Assembly: GCA_005888335.1 (NCBI GenBank)
Contig: VAWY01000128.1
Coordinates: 42,306 to 106,305 of the forward strand
DNA from: Actinomycetota bacterium
GTDB lineage: Bacteria > Actinomycetota > Thermoleophilia > Solirubrobacterales > Solirubrobacteraceae
Direction of reading: 5' to 3'
Length of the DNA stretch: 64,000 nucleotides
Positions 34,776 through 43,649 of this stretch are shown here, one piece after another (position 1 is the stretch's first letter; every line of letters starts with the position of its first letter). The position numbers and the translations under genes were made by a program. The notes under the pieces are model-generated. The model had not been told where the DNA came from, made no database searches, and saw only the letters and a list, made by a program, of their open reading frames with translations.

Positions 34776-34862
34776 CGCTACGCCCCCGACCCGCCGGTGC
34801 TGGTCATCGTCCGCCTCCTATGCGTTGCTGTCGGCAGACACGGTCGCTGGTCGCGCGACCGT

Positions 34863-34884
34863 TCGCGCCCGTGCGTGCCCTGGT
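34863..34884 (-). promoter_or_regulatory. Shared promoter motif, copy 3
   Basis: Third copy of TCGCGCCCGTG-N6-CTGGT, 88-109 bases before the thioredoxin-like gene start. It matches copy 1 at all fixed positions and also in four of the six spacer bases. The 34776-34957 gap holds nothing else that I recognise. Confidence 0.45.
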
Positions 34885-34957
34885 CAATCCCCCGGGCTGC
34901 GTCGCCATCGGTCGAGGAGCCGGCTCCCCAGGAGCCCCCGGTGATGGCCGGCCGCCA

Positions 34958-35716
34958 TCATCGGGTGATCCTGACCACGGGCACCGACCGTTCGACGCTG
35001 AAGGCGTGCACGGCGGTGAGGACCGTGTGCTGCTCGGCGACGATCGCCGCGACCTGCGGCGAGGCGAGCAGCGTGTCGGCGGCCGCGCGGTCGTCGAGGC
35101 CGATGGTCACGGCGCCGTGGTAGCGGCGGTCGGCGGGGTTGTCGTGCGCGACACCGGGAGTGGGGTTCACGAGGCGCGAGTACGGAAGGAACGTGTAGGT
35201 CCGCAGATCGCGGGCGCCCGCGGCGAGGAGCGCGGGGCCGATCCGCTCGTGGACGAAGTGGCGGAACGCGCTGCTGCGCGCCCCGCGGCGGCGGCGCAGG
35301 AGCAGTGCGACGCGGTGGCCGACGGCGTCGTCGAAGCCGTCGGTCCACCAGCGACCGCCACCGGGCGGCGTGGGCTGGCCGAGCACGCGGGCGAAGACGT
35401 TCTGCTCGTCGAAGTGGATGTCGCGCATGTGCAGCGGGGTCGTCAAGGCGGCGGCGAGACTCTTGAAGCGGACCTCGGGGTAGCCGTCGATCCGCCAGGT
35501 CGCGGGGATGTGGGTGCCGACGCTCTGCGTTGCGGGCCAGAAGCCGTGGTCGGTGGCCGAGAAGTGGTGCTGGACGTACTCCACGATCCCGGGGAGGCTG
35601 CGCTTGACGATCTCGGCGTGCGGGCCGGCCCAGTAGTCGGACGCGGTCTGGCGCGGCACGTCCTCGCGCAGCATGAGCGGCGAGAGGAACGAGGTCGTCT
35701 TGATCGGGTGGGGCAT
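34958..35716 (-). CDS. EthD-like dimeric alpha/beta-barrel protein
   Basis: 252 residues from the ATG at 35716. They appear to be two tandem ferredoxin-like halves: KTTSFLSPLMLREDVPRQTASDYWAGPHAEIVKRSLPGIVEYVQHHF at the start and YHGAVTIGLDDRAAADTLLASPQVAAIVAEQ near the end. The DYWAGPHAEIVK motif is typical of EthD proteins, found with ring-degrading and ether-degrading enzymes. The stop of the flavin oxidoreductase fragment overlaps this start (TGATG). Confidence 0.7.
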   Translation of the reverse strand: MPHPIKTTSFLSPLMLREDVPRQTASDYWAGPHAEIVKRSLPGIVEYVQHHFSATDHGFWPATQSVGTHIPATWRIDGYPEVRFKSLAAALTTPLHMRDIHFDEQNVFARVLGQPTPPGGGRWWTDGFDDAVGHRVALLLRRRRGARSSAFRHFVHERIGPALLAAGARDLRTYTFLPYSRLVNPTPGVAHDNPADRRYHGAVTIGLDDRAAADTLLASPQVAAIVAEQHTVLTAVHAFSVERSVPVVRITR

Positions 35717-36123
35717 CAGCGGGCCTCGCTCTCGGCTGGGATGGGGCGACGCAGCATGGCGTCCTTGCGTGCCCGGATCGCCGGGCTGTAGCACTCGACC
35801 GGCTGGCCACCGAAGCGTGCGATGCAGCCGTTGCAGTAGCCGCACACCGGCCGGTCGGGCACGGGGTCGCCGGTGACGGTGAGGAAGAGGTACGGGTCGG
35901 CGATGAACGCGCGGGCGGCGGAGACCGCGTCGCAGCTGCCGGCGCGGATGGCCCCTTCCATGGCGACGCGGCTGTGAAAGCCGCCGACGCAGATCACCGG
36001 GATGTCCAGCGCGCGGGTGAACCGCTCGGCGAAACGGAGGTTGAAGCCCTCGCTGCCCGGGGCCAGGCGCTGGGCGACGCGCTCGACCAGCGGCGCCGCG
36101 GCCAGGCCGATCGCCTTCTGCAC
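35716..36123 (-). pseudogene. NADH:flavin oxidoreductase (OYE-like), C-terminal third
   Basis: The 135-residue ORF matches the end of Old-Yellow-Enzyme-type barrels: RALDIPVICVGGFHSRVAMEGAIRAGSCDAVSAARAFIADPYLF and CGYCNGCIARFGG. Roughly 250 N-terminal residues, including most of the FMN barrel, are absent. Upstream, the frame is open without a start into the neighbouring dioxygenase stop region. The remaining GTG start is only the first available codon. It is probably inactive. Confidence 0.7.
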
Positions 36124-36166
36124 CGGGTGCGCCTTGCGTCCGGTGGTGCGGTCGTCGGCATGGCCA

Positions 36167-37039
36167 TCAGTCGGCGCTCGTCGTGGCGATCGGGAACCCG
36201 GTGAGGATGAACCGCGGCGGCGGCGGACCGCCCCACTGGTTGATCGTCCGCGGGTGCATCGACCACGTCTTCGGCTCGTAGCCGTCGCGGGTCATCTGCG
36301 CGAGCTCTGAGCAGCACTCGATCATCGCGCCGTCGTCGTCGTGGAAGTAGAGGAAGTGGTTGTTCCCCGGCCCGTGACGGCTCGGCCCCCAGATGCACTT
36401 GCGGTTGCGGGCGGCGCGCAGCCGGTCGGCGACGCGGCCCAGCGCGTTGAGGTCCGGCCACGCGTAGGCGTAGTGCGACAGCTCCGACCGCGGCGCGAGC
36501 GTCAGCGCGATGCCGTGGTGGTCCTCGTCGCAGTGCCACCACGACGCCATGAAGCCCATCCGGTCGCTGTTCGTGAAGCCCAGCGCGGTGAGGAACTTCT
36601 CCTCCTTGCGGTGGTTGAGGACCTTGCAGGAGAGGTGCTCGAAGTGCGTCGGCCGATCGTGGGGAAGGTCGACGTCCACGGTGTCCATCCCGCAGAACAG
36701 CTTGTAGACGTGGCCGCCGGGCGAGCGGACCTTGAACGCGCGGTCGATGCCCGGCTCACCGTCGTAGATCTCGCCCAGCAGCGCGCCGCCGGCCTTCGGC
36801 AGCACCCTGCGCGCGGTCTCCAGCGCGGCCCCATCGGCGACCTGCAGCGCGAGGTGGTCGTAGCCGCGGTGAGCCGGGTCCTCGATGAGGATGAGCTCGT
36901 GGTGGCGGTCGTTGCAGGTCAGGTAGCTGGTCCGGCCGACGCGCTCGGTCTCGACGAGGCCGATGACCTGCCGCTGGAAGTCGACCGCGCGATCGAGGTC
37001 CGCGACGTTGAGGGCGATGTGCCCGATGCGAGTGACCAT
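36167..37039 (-). CDS. Type I extradiol (catechol 2,3-) dioxygenase
   Basis: A 290-residue two-domain VOC dioxygenase. Fe(II) ligand candidates are H135 (FEHLSCKV), H189 (LSHYAYAWPD) and E241 (DDGAMIECCSE). The active site also shows NNHFLYFHDDDG. Full-length form for the family. It should open a catecholic ring next to the hydroxyls. It sits 1 base from the SnoaL-like gene and near the aromatic hydroxylase, forming a meta-cleavage cluster. Confidence 0.9.
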   Translation of the reverse strand: MVTRIGHIALNVADLDRAVDFQRQVIGLVETERVGRTSYLTCNDRHHELILIEDPAHRGYDHLALQVADGAALETARRVLPKAGGALLGEIYDGEPGIDRAFKVRSPGGHVYKLFCGMDTVDVDLPHDRPTHFEHLSCKVLNHRKEEKFLTALGFTNSDRMGFMASWWHCDEDHHGIALTLAPRSELSHYAYAWPDLNALGRVADRLRAARNRKCIWGPSRHGPGNNHFLYFHDDDGAMIECCSELAQMTRDGYEPKTWSMHPRTINQWGGPPPPRFILTGFPIATTSAD

Positions 37040-37040
37040 G

Positions 37041-37577
37041 TCAGGCCTTCTCCTCCCCGCCGACGGCGGCTCGTGTGGTGATGGACGGTCTCGTCAGCGC
37101 CCGGGCTGCCCGCTGCAGCCGAACGCGTGCGCGGAAGATGGCCACGCCGAGTCGCTCGCCGCGCGATCCCGCGGCCGGCAGCGCGCCGATGTGCCGTGCG
37201 AACTCGGCGGTGTCGTAGTAGCCGGTGATCCGGGTGATCTTGTTCTCGCTCACTTCGAGGAAGGCGCCACCGCGCAGCGCGAACGGCTTGCCGCTGGCGG
37301 GCAGACCAGTCCACGGAGCACCGGAGAACGTGCCTGCGCGCCGCCACTCGACCGCGACCACGTCACCGCAGGCGAGCAGACCGGTCAGCTCGGTGACGAG
37401 GTCGGGGAAGGACGCGATGACACCGGCGAGGAACTCGCGTTCCTGCTGGGCGCCGGTGACCAGACCGACGCCGGAGAGGTCCTCGACGATCCCGTCGCTG
37501 ACATGGGACATCATCTCGTCGATGTCGCGGCGCGCGTAGGCGGCGTAGAAGTCGCGTACAACCTGCTCGGGGCTCAT
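37041..37577 (-). CDS. SnoaL-like ester-cyclase/NTF2 family protein
   Basis: 178 residues. Residues 1-130 are a SnoaL-like fold (VVRDFYAAYARRDIDEMMSHVSDGIVEDLSG ... PASGKPFALRGGAFLEVSENKITRITGYYD), followed by a basic C-tail of about 45 residues that is unlike the family. The ATG at 37577 is 13 bases after the hydroxylase stop. The role in ring degradation is unknown. Confidence 0.78.
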   Translation of the reverse strand: MSPEQVVRDFYAAYARRDIDEMMSHVSDGIVEDLSGVGLVTGAQQEREFLAGVIASFPDLVTELTGLLACGDVVAVEWRRAGTFSGAPWTGLPASGKPFALRGGAFLEVSENKITRITGYYDTAEFARHIGALPAAGSRGERLGVAIFRARVRLQRAARALTRPSITTRAAVGGEEKA

Positions 37578-37590
37578 CGTGTCGTCCTCG

Positions 37591-39300
37591 TCAGGCGTGG
37601 GCGCCGCGGACGCGGTCGATGACGTGCAGGGGATCCGCGGGTGCGGTGTCGCCGCGCCAGGCGACGTGCTGGTCCGGGCGAAGGAGGACGAGGTCGCGCT
37701 CGTAGAGCGCGCGGGCGTGAGTGTCGCGGACGTCGACGACCTCGAGCGGAACGTTGCGCTCCTCCGCCGCGTCGAGCAGCGCGGACACGTCGCAGTCGGC
37801 GAACCGCAACAGCGTGAACCCGCGACCGAAGAGGTCGAAGATCGCCCGGCCGCCCTGCAGGAGCAGGCTCGGCGGCCGGGCGCCGGGCCAGGTGCTCGGC
37901 GTGTACTCGTCCATCGTCTGCCGCGGCGCCTGGCCGCCGGGCTCGTGGCAGACGGCCGGCGAGGAGTCGTAGCGGTAGCCCAGCTCGATGCCGAGCGCCT
38001 CGTTCTCGAGGTTGCCGAGGTCTGAGATCTCGCGGCCGAGCCGCCGGCGCGTGCGTTCCCCCAGCCAGCGTTCGCTGTGCATGGAGAACCAGTTGGCTGC
38101 CATGATCGCGCCGCGGACGAGGCTGTGGCGACCGGCGGCCTCGCGGTTGCGGAAGGCGACCGCGCGCCGCTCCTGCTCATAGGCCCTCAGCAGGCCGGGG
38201 GCGCCCCAGCCCTGCAGCTGCGCCGCGAGCGCCCAGCCCAACCCCACGGCGTCACCGACGCCGGTGTTCATGCCGTAGCCGCCGGTCGGGGTCACCTGGT
38301 GCGTGGCGTCGCCGGCCATCCAGACGCGGCCGCGGCCGAAGGAGTCGGCGACGGTCAGCCGCGGTGTCCAGGCGTTGGCGACCAGGACGTCCATCGCGAA
38401 CCGCCGGCCGACGCGCTCGTAGACGAACTCGCGCGGATCGATCTTGTCGGCATCGGCGCCGATCTCCAGCGGGGCGTGGAGGGTGAAGGTGTCGCCGTCG
38501 TTCTGGGAGATCACCGTCCACCCCTCCGGTGACTGCAGGTGCCACGCGCAGCCGAAGCGCGTGAGGGCCTCGGGCTCGGGCGTGGTGAAGTGCACGAGGT
38601 AGAACCGGCCGTCCGGTGGCCGGGTCCGCGTGGTGGCGAACGTGCGGACGGCCGACGCGGCGACGCGCGGCAGGCCGAGTTCGGTGACGATCAGCTTGCG
38701 CAGCTCGATCTCGTCGAGGCCGATGCCGAGCTGGCGTCGCACGACGCTGCCGGCGCCGTCGCAGCCGGCGAGGTAGCGAGCGCGCACCGTCCGGCGCTCG
38801 CCGCCGTGGGAGACCAGGTGGGCGGTCACGCCGTCGGCGTCCTCCTCGAAGCGCTCCAGCGCCCACCCGTACTGGACCCTCACGTGCTCCGCCCGGTCCT
38901 GCAGCACGTCGCGCAGCGCAGGCTCGATGACGATCTGCGAGACCCGCATCGCCGGTTCGAGGGGGAGCGAGCCGTCGTTGTGCTCGCGGATCGTCTCCCG
39001 CATCTCGTCGACGGTCGGGTAGGTGAACGAGGCGAGCTCCCAGCCCACCGCGTTGGTCGCCCAGGTCACGGTGAGCGAGTTGTCGGTAGGGACGGCCACC
39101 TCGCGCAGGTCGTCGGCGACACCGAGCCGGCGGAACAACTCCATGCTGCGGCCGTTGGTGATGTCCATCTTGGGGTGCTGCGTCGTGGTCGTGTTGCGCT
39201 CGACCAGCAGCGCGTCCACCCCGTGGTGCTCGAGCTCCAGGGCCAGCGTCAGGCCGACCGGGCCTGCGCCGACCACCAGGACCGACGTGCTCTCGATCAT
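37591..39300 (-). CDS. FAD-dependent aromatic hydroxylase (PheA/MhpA-like)
   Basis: A 569-residue class A monooxygenase: GAGPVG (11-16), DG motif LAGCDGAGSVVRRQLG, GD motif VWMAGDATHQVTPTGGYGMNTGVGDA, and a thioredoxin-like C-terminal domain (about 440-569) ending in VLLRPDQHVAWRGD, as in phenol and resorcinol hydroxylases. It should hydroxylate a phenolic substrate for the adjacent extradiol dioxygenase. Confidence 0.9.
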   Translation of the reverse strand: MIESTSVLVVGAGPVGLTLALELEHHGVDALLVERNTTTTQHPKMDITNGRSMELFRRLGVADDLREVAVPTDNSLTVTWATNAVGWELASFTYPTVDEMRETIREHNDGSLPLEPAMRVSQIVIEPALRDVLQDRAEHVRVQYGWALERFEEDADGVTAHLVSHGGERRTVRARYLAGCDGAGSVVRRQLGIGLDEIELRKLIVTELGLPRVAASAVRTFATTRTRPPDGRFYLVHFTTPEPEALTRFGCAWHLQSPEGWTVISQNDGDTFTLHAPLEIGADADKIDPREFVYERVGRRFAMDVLVANAWTPRLTVADSFGRGRVWMAGDATHQVTPTGGYGMNTGVGDAVGLGWALAAQLQGWGAPGLLRAYEQERRAVAFRNREAAGRHSLVRGAIMAANWFSMHSERWLGERTRRRLGREISDLGNLENEALGIELGYRYDSSPAVCHEPGGQAPRQTMDEYTPSTWPGARPPSLLLQGGRAIFDLFGRGFTLLRFADCDVSALLDAAEERNVPLEVVDVRDTHARALYERDLVLLRPDQHVAWRGDTAPADPLHVIDRVRGAHA

Positions 39301-39315
39301 CTGCTCGGCGTCCGA

Positions 39316-40116
39316 TCAGTGGTACTTGGCGGTCGCGCCCGAGAAGCGGCGAAGCACGGATCGCGGGGTGACCCCCATCAGCACGGACGCAAGGCGGTAG
39401 CCCCGGCCGGGCACGCAATCGGCGCGCCCCTTGCGCGCCGCATCGAGCGCGTCGCTTGCGACCTGCTCTGGCGTGAGCCACATGAGCTTGGGGACCTGCG
39501 GGAACCCGTCCGGGTTGCCGGTGCGCTCCTGGAACTCCGTGCGCACGAAGCCAGGCATGACCGCGGTGATGGTGACGCCGGTCCCCCGCGTCTCCTCATG
39601 CAGCGCGTCGGTGAAGCTGTTGACGAACGCCTTGGTCGCGCCGTAGGTCGCCATGGAAGGGACCGGCTGCAGCCCCGACATCGACGAGACGTTGATCACG
39701 TTGCCTGCGCCGCGGCGGGTCATCTGCCCGATCGCGACCTGGGTCAGCCGCATCAGCGCGCTGATGTTGACGTCGACCAGACGCAGCTCGCCGTCGAGCG
39801 GGAGATCGGCGAACTCACCCTTGGATCCGATGCCGGCGTTGTTGACCATCAGGTCGATCGTCGGCTTGGCGGAGATGCGCTCGGCGACGGCTGCGGCCCC
39901 GTCCGGGTCGGCGAGGTCGGCCGCGAGCACCTCCACCTCGACGGCGTTCGCGGCCTCGAGCTCGTCCGCCAGCGCCTGCAGTCGTTGCTTGTCGCGGGCG
40001 ACGAGGACCAGCGCGGTCCCTTCGGCAGCCAGGCGGCGAGCGAAGGCCTCGCCGATGCCCGCAGAGGCGCCGGTGACGAGTGCGCGCTCCCAGTGCGGCG
40101 TGCGGTGTGTGCTCAT
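39316..40116 (-). CDS. Short-chain dehydrogenase/reductase
   Basis: 266 residues with classical SDR motifs: VTGASAGIGEAF near the start, NNAG in the middle, and catalytic Tyr and Lys in YGATK. The C-terminal extension is DltE-like. It oxidises or reduces an alcohol/ketone with NAD(P). It sits in the minus-strand cluster between the hydroxylase and DoxX genes. Confidence 0.9.
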   Translation of the reverse strand: MSTHRTPHWERALVTGASAGIGEAFARRLAAEGTALVLVARDKQRLQALADELEAANAVEVEVLAADLADPDGAAAVAERISAKPTIDLMVNNAGIGSKGEFADLPLDGELRLVDVNISALMRLTQVAIGQMTRRGAGNVINVSSMSGLQPVPSMATYGATKAFVNSFTDALHEETRGTGVTITAVMPGFVRTEFQERTGNPDGFPQVPKLMWLTPEQVASDALDAARKGRADCVPGRGYRLASVLMGVTPRSVLRRFSGATAKYH

Positions 40117-40128
40117 GATCTCGGTTCC

Positions 40129-40470
40129 TCAGGTGGTGGCGTGCAGCGCGACGGTCGCGACGGCGAGTGCGAGGGCGAGGACGGCGGGGGCCGCGGCGAC
40201 GGGTTTGTCGCCCGCGCGGACGTGGGTTGCGATGGCGCCGATCGAGAGCAGGGCCAGGCCAGCGGCGGCGGCGGCGCCGAGCGGGCGCAGGGCAAGGCCG
40301 ATGAGCACACCGGCGGCGCCGGCGAGCTCGAGGAGGCCGATCTGCTGCCAGCGGACGGCGGCGATGCCGAGGTGGTCGCGCATCGCCAGCGACATGGGCT
40401 GGCCGGTGAGCTTGCCGGCGGCGGTGGCGGCGAACAGCAGCGCGAGGAGGATCGAGATGGCGGTGGTCAT
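40129..40470 (-). CDS. DoxX-family membrane protein
   Basis: 113 residues and four hydrophobic helices (ILLALLFAATAAGKLTGQP, LGIAAVRWQQIGLLELAGAAGVLIGL and two more). This is the DoxX/DoxD-like small membrane family, whose biochemical role is mostly unknown though linked to redox chemistry. It is 4 bases from the FAH stop. Confidence 0.82.
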   Translation of the reverse strand: MTTAISILLALLFAATAAGKLTGQPMSLAMRDHLGIAAVRWQQIGLLELAGAAGVLIGLALRPLGAAAAAGLALLSIGAIATHVRAGDKPVAAAPAVLALALAVATVALHATT

Positions 40471-40474
40471 GGTG

Positions 40475-41470
40475 TCAGGGCTTGTGGTCGGGGACGATGG
40501 TGTTCGTGACGGTGCCGATGCCGTCGATCTCGAGCTCGACGGTCTGGCCGGGGGTGATCCAGCGGTCGAGCTCCAGGCCGCAGCAGCCGGGGAACGTGCC
40601 GGTGGAGATGACGTCGCCGGCTTGCAGGCGCTCGCCGGTGGAGGCGTAGGCGAGCATGTCGCCGATGTCGTGGACGGCGCCGGCGGTGGTGCCCTCGCAC
40701 CAGACCTCGCCGTCCACGCGGACGCGGCCGGTCGCGGTGCGCCAGTCGGGCAGTGACGATGCGGTGAGCACGTCGCCGCCGATCGAGTTGGCGAAGGTCT
40801 TGGCCTTGACGACCGGGCCGAACGGGTTGTGGCGCTGGTCGTCGGCCTGGACGTCGCGCGCGCTCCAGTCGTTCATGACGAACCAGCCGCCGACCGCGGC
40901 CCTGGCCTCCTCGGGGGTGGCGTCGGCGATCGGGCGGGCGAGCACGCAGGCGAGCTCGAGCTCGAAGTCGAGGTACTTGGTGTGGCGGGGCCACCACATC
41001 GGCTCGCCGTCGGCGAGGACGGCGGTGTGGTTGGCCATGTAGAACGAGGGGACCCGGTAGAAGCGCTCCTTCGGCTTGAACGGCGGGAACGTCCTACCGG
41101 TCACCCGCTCGAAGCCGCCCGCGAGCGCCGCGATCGGCTTGGGGAAGAAGCGCTTGACCATCATCCGCGCCGACCCCGTGTAGTGGGTGTCCCAGACCAT
41201 GAAGGCGCGGATCGAGCGCGGCCGCAGCGGTAGGCGGGCGCCGGTGGGATCGGCCGACACCGACTCGTCGCCGCGGGAGGCGTCGAGGAGCGATCGCGTG
41301 CGCTGCTCCAGGTCCTCGCCGCCGGCGAGGAACTCGACCAGATCACACGCGCCGAGCGCGGCCGCGTCGTCGGCGGACCCGTAGCGCTCAGCGGCTGCGG
41401 CGAGGGCGACCCAGCGGCCGTCGACCTCGTCTTTGACGGTCAGCCCGTCGGGAGTGGTGCGCAGGAGCAT
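40475..41470 (-). CDS. Fumarylacetoacetate hydrolase family protein
   Basis: 331 residues with FAH core motifs: MVWDTHYTGSARMM, metal-ligand region YLDFELELACVLARPIADATPEEA, VMNDWSARDVQ and DVISTGTFPGCCGLELDRWI. I chose the ATG at 41470 rather than the GTG at 41479 because the latter lies in the predicted -10. It probably acts on the ring-cleavage product made by the cluster. It is last upstream in this block and starts inside the 3' tail of the TetR gene region. Confidence 0.86.
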   Translation of the reverse strand: MLLRTTPDGLTVKDEVDGRWVALAAAAERYGSADDAAALGACDLVEFLAGGEDLEQRTRSLLDASRGDESVSADPTGARLPLRPRSIRAFMVWDTHYTGSARMMVKRFFPKPIAALAGGFERVTGRTFPPFKPKERFYRVPSFYMANHTAVLADGEPMWWPRHTKYLDFELELACVLARPIADATPEEARAAVGGWFVMNDWSARDVQADDQRHNPFGPVVKAKTFANSIGGDVLTASSLPDWRTATGRVRVDGEVWCEGTTAGAVHDIGDMLAYASTGERLQAGDVISTGTFPGCCGLELDRWITPGQTVELEIDGIGTVTNTIVPDHKP

Positions 41471-41477
41471 GCCCGGC

Positions 41478-41507
41478 ACCGTAGCGCAACTAATGGAGCA
41501 GAGTCAA
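41478..41507 (-). promoter_or_regulatory. Leaderless promoter of the FAH gene
   Basis: Read toward the gene, TTGACT (41507-41502) and TACGGT (41483-41478) are 18 bases apart. The -10 ends 7 bases before the ATG at 41470, so transcription should begin at or next to the start codon. The promoter overlaps the TetR stop codon. Confidence 0.55.
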
Positions 41508-42190
41508 ATATTTTCTTGATGTGCCTCTACTTGAGTGCCGGCATCCGTCCGCACCCCGGCGATGATCAGGTCGGCGATCAGCTCGGCGTGTTCCTGGATG
41601 GCACGCGGCTTCATGGGCGAGCGCGCGTCGAAGTGCTCGGCGAGCGGGACGAGCGTGAACGGCGCGATGGCGCCGTGCGCGATCAGGAAGTGGAACGTGC
41701 GCAGCGGCACCTCACGGATGCGCCCCTCGGCGATCAGATACTCCAACAGCCGCCCGATCCCGCCGTACATCGGCGCCATGTAGGTCTCGTAGATGTAGGC
41801 GAGACGGTCGGTGTCCTGGCGCGCCTCGATGTCCATCAGCGCGAGCAGCTCCGGGTGCTCGGCCGAGAAGACGATGAAGCTCCGGATCGCCAGCCGCAGC
41901 TGCTCCAGCGGGTCGGAGATCGTCGGGTCGAACACGCCCTCCATGTGGCGCACCATCCGGCCGAACCCGTGATCGACAGCCGCGCGCCACAGCTCGGCCT
42001 TGGACCCGAAGCGCTGATGGATCAGGTTGTGGCTGACCCCGAGCTCGCGGTTGAGCGTGGCCACCGACACGCCGTCGAAGCCATGCCGCGCGAACGCGCG
42101 AAGGGCCGCGTCGAGGATCGCGCCCGCATCGACGGCCTCCCCGGCCTTGGGCCGGCCGCGTCGACGGGCAACTGGAGGTGGCGAGCTCAT
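41504..42190 (-). CDS. TetR family regulator
   Basis: 228 residues with HTH at about 38-62 (VSVATLNRELGVSHNLIHQRFGSKAELWRAAV) after a basic tail (VARRRGRPKAGE), then a helical ligand domain. The start at 42190 gives the standard length; the frame further up is not TetR-like. It lies just upstream of, and on the same strand as, the FAH-DoxX-SDR-hydroxylase genes, so it may control them. Confidence 0.87.
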   Translation of the reverse strand: MSSPPPVARRRGRPKAGEAVDAGAILDAALRAFARHGFDGVSVATLNRELGVSHNLIHQRFGSKAELWRAAVDHGFGRMVRHMEGVFDPTISDPLEQLRLAIRSFIVFSAEHPELLALMDIEARQDTDRLAYIYETYMAPMYGGIGRLLEYLIAEGRIREVPLRTFHFLIAHGAIAPFTLVPLAEHFDARSPMKPRAIQEHAELIADLIIAGVRTDAGTQVEAHQENI

Positions 42191-42506
42191 CGTCTGAAGA
42201 GCGTAGCGCGAATCGGTGTCGCCACAACTAACAAATGGACACGTAGCTATTTTGCCTGCCGCTCGGATGCGCTCAGGCACCAAGTCCCGGTCCAGCGCCG
42301 AGACCTCGCCGCGCTTCGGCTTCCTGGACGCCCCCGATTCGCGCTTCGAGAGCGCGGTGCGCACGTGGCGCCTCGGCGGCGGCGACCAGCGCGCCGCGGC
42401 CGTCACGGCGGCGCCGGCCAGGACCGCCGACGGGCCCGCGTGGCTCGACGATCCGCTCGTCGCGCCGACCGCAACGCTGGCGCCCGCGCGGCGCGCTGAC
42501 CGGGCG
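42191..42506. other. 316-bp gap with no recognisable gene
   Basis: This holds the AT-richer TetR promoter region (about 42200-42250, with ACTAACAAATGG). The rest is GC-rich sequence with a plus-strand frame from 42268 that overlaps the serine hydrolase end. I found no family match, RNA gene or repeat. Confidence 0.5.
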
Positions 42507-43649
42507 CTACGCGGCGGTGACCGCGCCGAGCTCCGCGTACACCGCGGCCTCGAAGCCGAGCAGCGTCTCGACCATCCGGGCGTCGAAGAACGGCAGTAGC
42601 TGCGTCATGAGCGCGGCACTGATCCCGCTCTTGCGGTCGATCCAGAAGTAGCAGTTGAACAGGCCCGCCCAGTCGCCCGTGCCCGCGCGCCGCATGCCCG
42701 GGATGTCCTCGAGCACGATGTGCAGGCCCAGGCCCCAGCCCTGCTTGAAGGGGAGGCTCGGGACGTCGTTGGTCAGCTCCGGCACGGCCGAGCGCATGAC
42801 CTCCGGCAGCGGCGCGCCGTGGAGGTGGTCGGCGAACATCAGCTCGACGGTCTCGCGCTGCAGGATCCGCGCGCCGTCGAGCTCGCCGCCGCGCAGCAGC
42901 GCGCGCTGGAAGCGGGCGTAGTCGCGCGCCGTCGCGTAGCCGCCGCCCCCGCCCGAGGCGAACTCCGGCTCGGGCTCGACGAACGGGCTCGGCCCGAGGG
43001 CGCCGTCCGGCGTGCGCGAGACGAGCTCCATCAGGCGCGAGCGCTGCTCGCCGGTCGGGAAGAACGTCGCGTCCGGCATGTCCAGCGGACCCCACACGTG
43101 CTCGCGCAGCTGGTCCTCGAGCGACCGGCCGCTGACCGCCTCGACGATCTGCCCGAGCCAGTCGGTGCTCACGCCGTAGGTCCAGCGCTCTCCCGGGTCG
43201 TGGATCAGGGGCGTGTCGATGCTCGCCCGCCGCCCGGTGAGGATCGTCGGCGCGCCCGTGAGCTCGTGCCACCGCACGAGCTCGTCGCTGGAGAACCAGT
43301 AGCCCAGCCCGGACGTGTGCGTGAGCAGGTGCGTGATCGTGACCGGGCGCGCGGGCGGGCGCAGGCGCGGCTGGTCGCCGTCGAAGCCCTCGAGCACGTG
43401 CAGGTCGCCGAACGCGGGCAGGATGTCGGCGACCGGCTGGTCGAGCCGCAGCTCGCCGCGCTCGACGAGCCGCAGCGCGGCGACGCTCGTCATCGCCTTC
43501 GTCATGGAGGCGATGCGGAACAGCGTGTCCGGGCGCGCCGCGCCGGCGGCGCCCTCGTGCACGATGCCGTCGCGGTCGGCGACGACGGCGACGATCCCGG
43601 GGACGACGCCGCCGGCGACGGCGCGGTCGAGCAGCTCGTCGATGTTCAT
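42507..43649 (-). CDS. Serine hydrolase (class C beta-lactamase/esterase fold)
   Basis: 380 residues. The active-site SxxK is SMTK (RIASMTKAMTSVAALRL) near residue 48, with HTSGLGYWF and YGVSTDWLG (second motif region) further on. There is no signal peptide, so it is probably a cytoplasmic esterase (EstB-like) rather than a beta-lactamase. The start overlaps the monooxygenase stop (ATGA): a lactone or ester made by the Baeyer-Villiger enzyme could be its substrate. Confidence 0.87.
   Translation of the reverse strand: MNIDELLDRAVAGGVVPGIVAVVADRDGIVHEGAAGAARPDTLFRIASMTKAMTSVAALRLVERGELRLDQPVADILPAFGDLHVLEGFDGDQPRLRPPARPVTITHLLTHTSGLGYWFSSDELVRWHELTGAPTILTGRRASIDTPLIHDPGERWTYGVSTDWLGQIVEAVSGRSLEDQLREHVWGPLDMPDATFFPTGEQRSRLMELVSRTPDGALGPSPFVEPEPEFASGGGGGYATARDYARFQRALLRGGELDGARILQRETVELMFADHLHGAPLPEVMRSAVPELTNDVPSLPFKQGWGLGLHIVLEDIPGMRRAGTGDWAGLFNCYFWIDRKSGISAALMTQLLPFFDARMVETLLGFEAAVYAELGAVTAA

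Noticed and set aside
42268..42600. 110-codon plus-strand frame in the gap before the serine hydrolase end
   Set aside because: It overlaps the serine hydrolase 3' end by about 90 bases, has no ribosome site and no recognisable domain.
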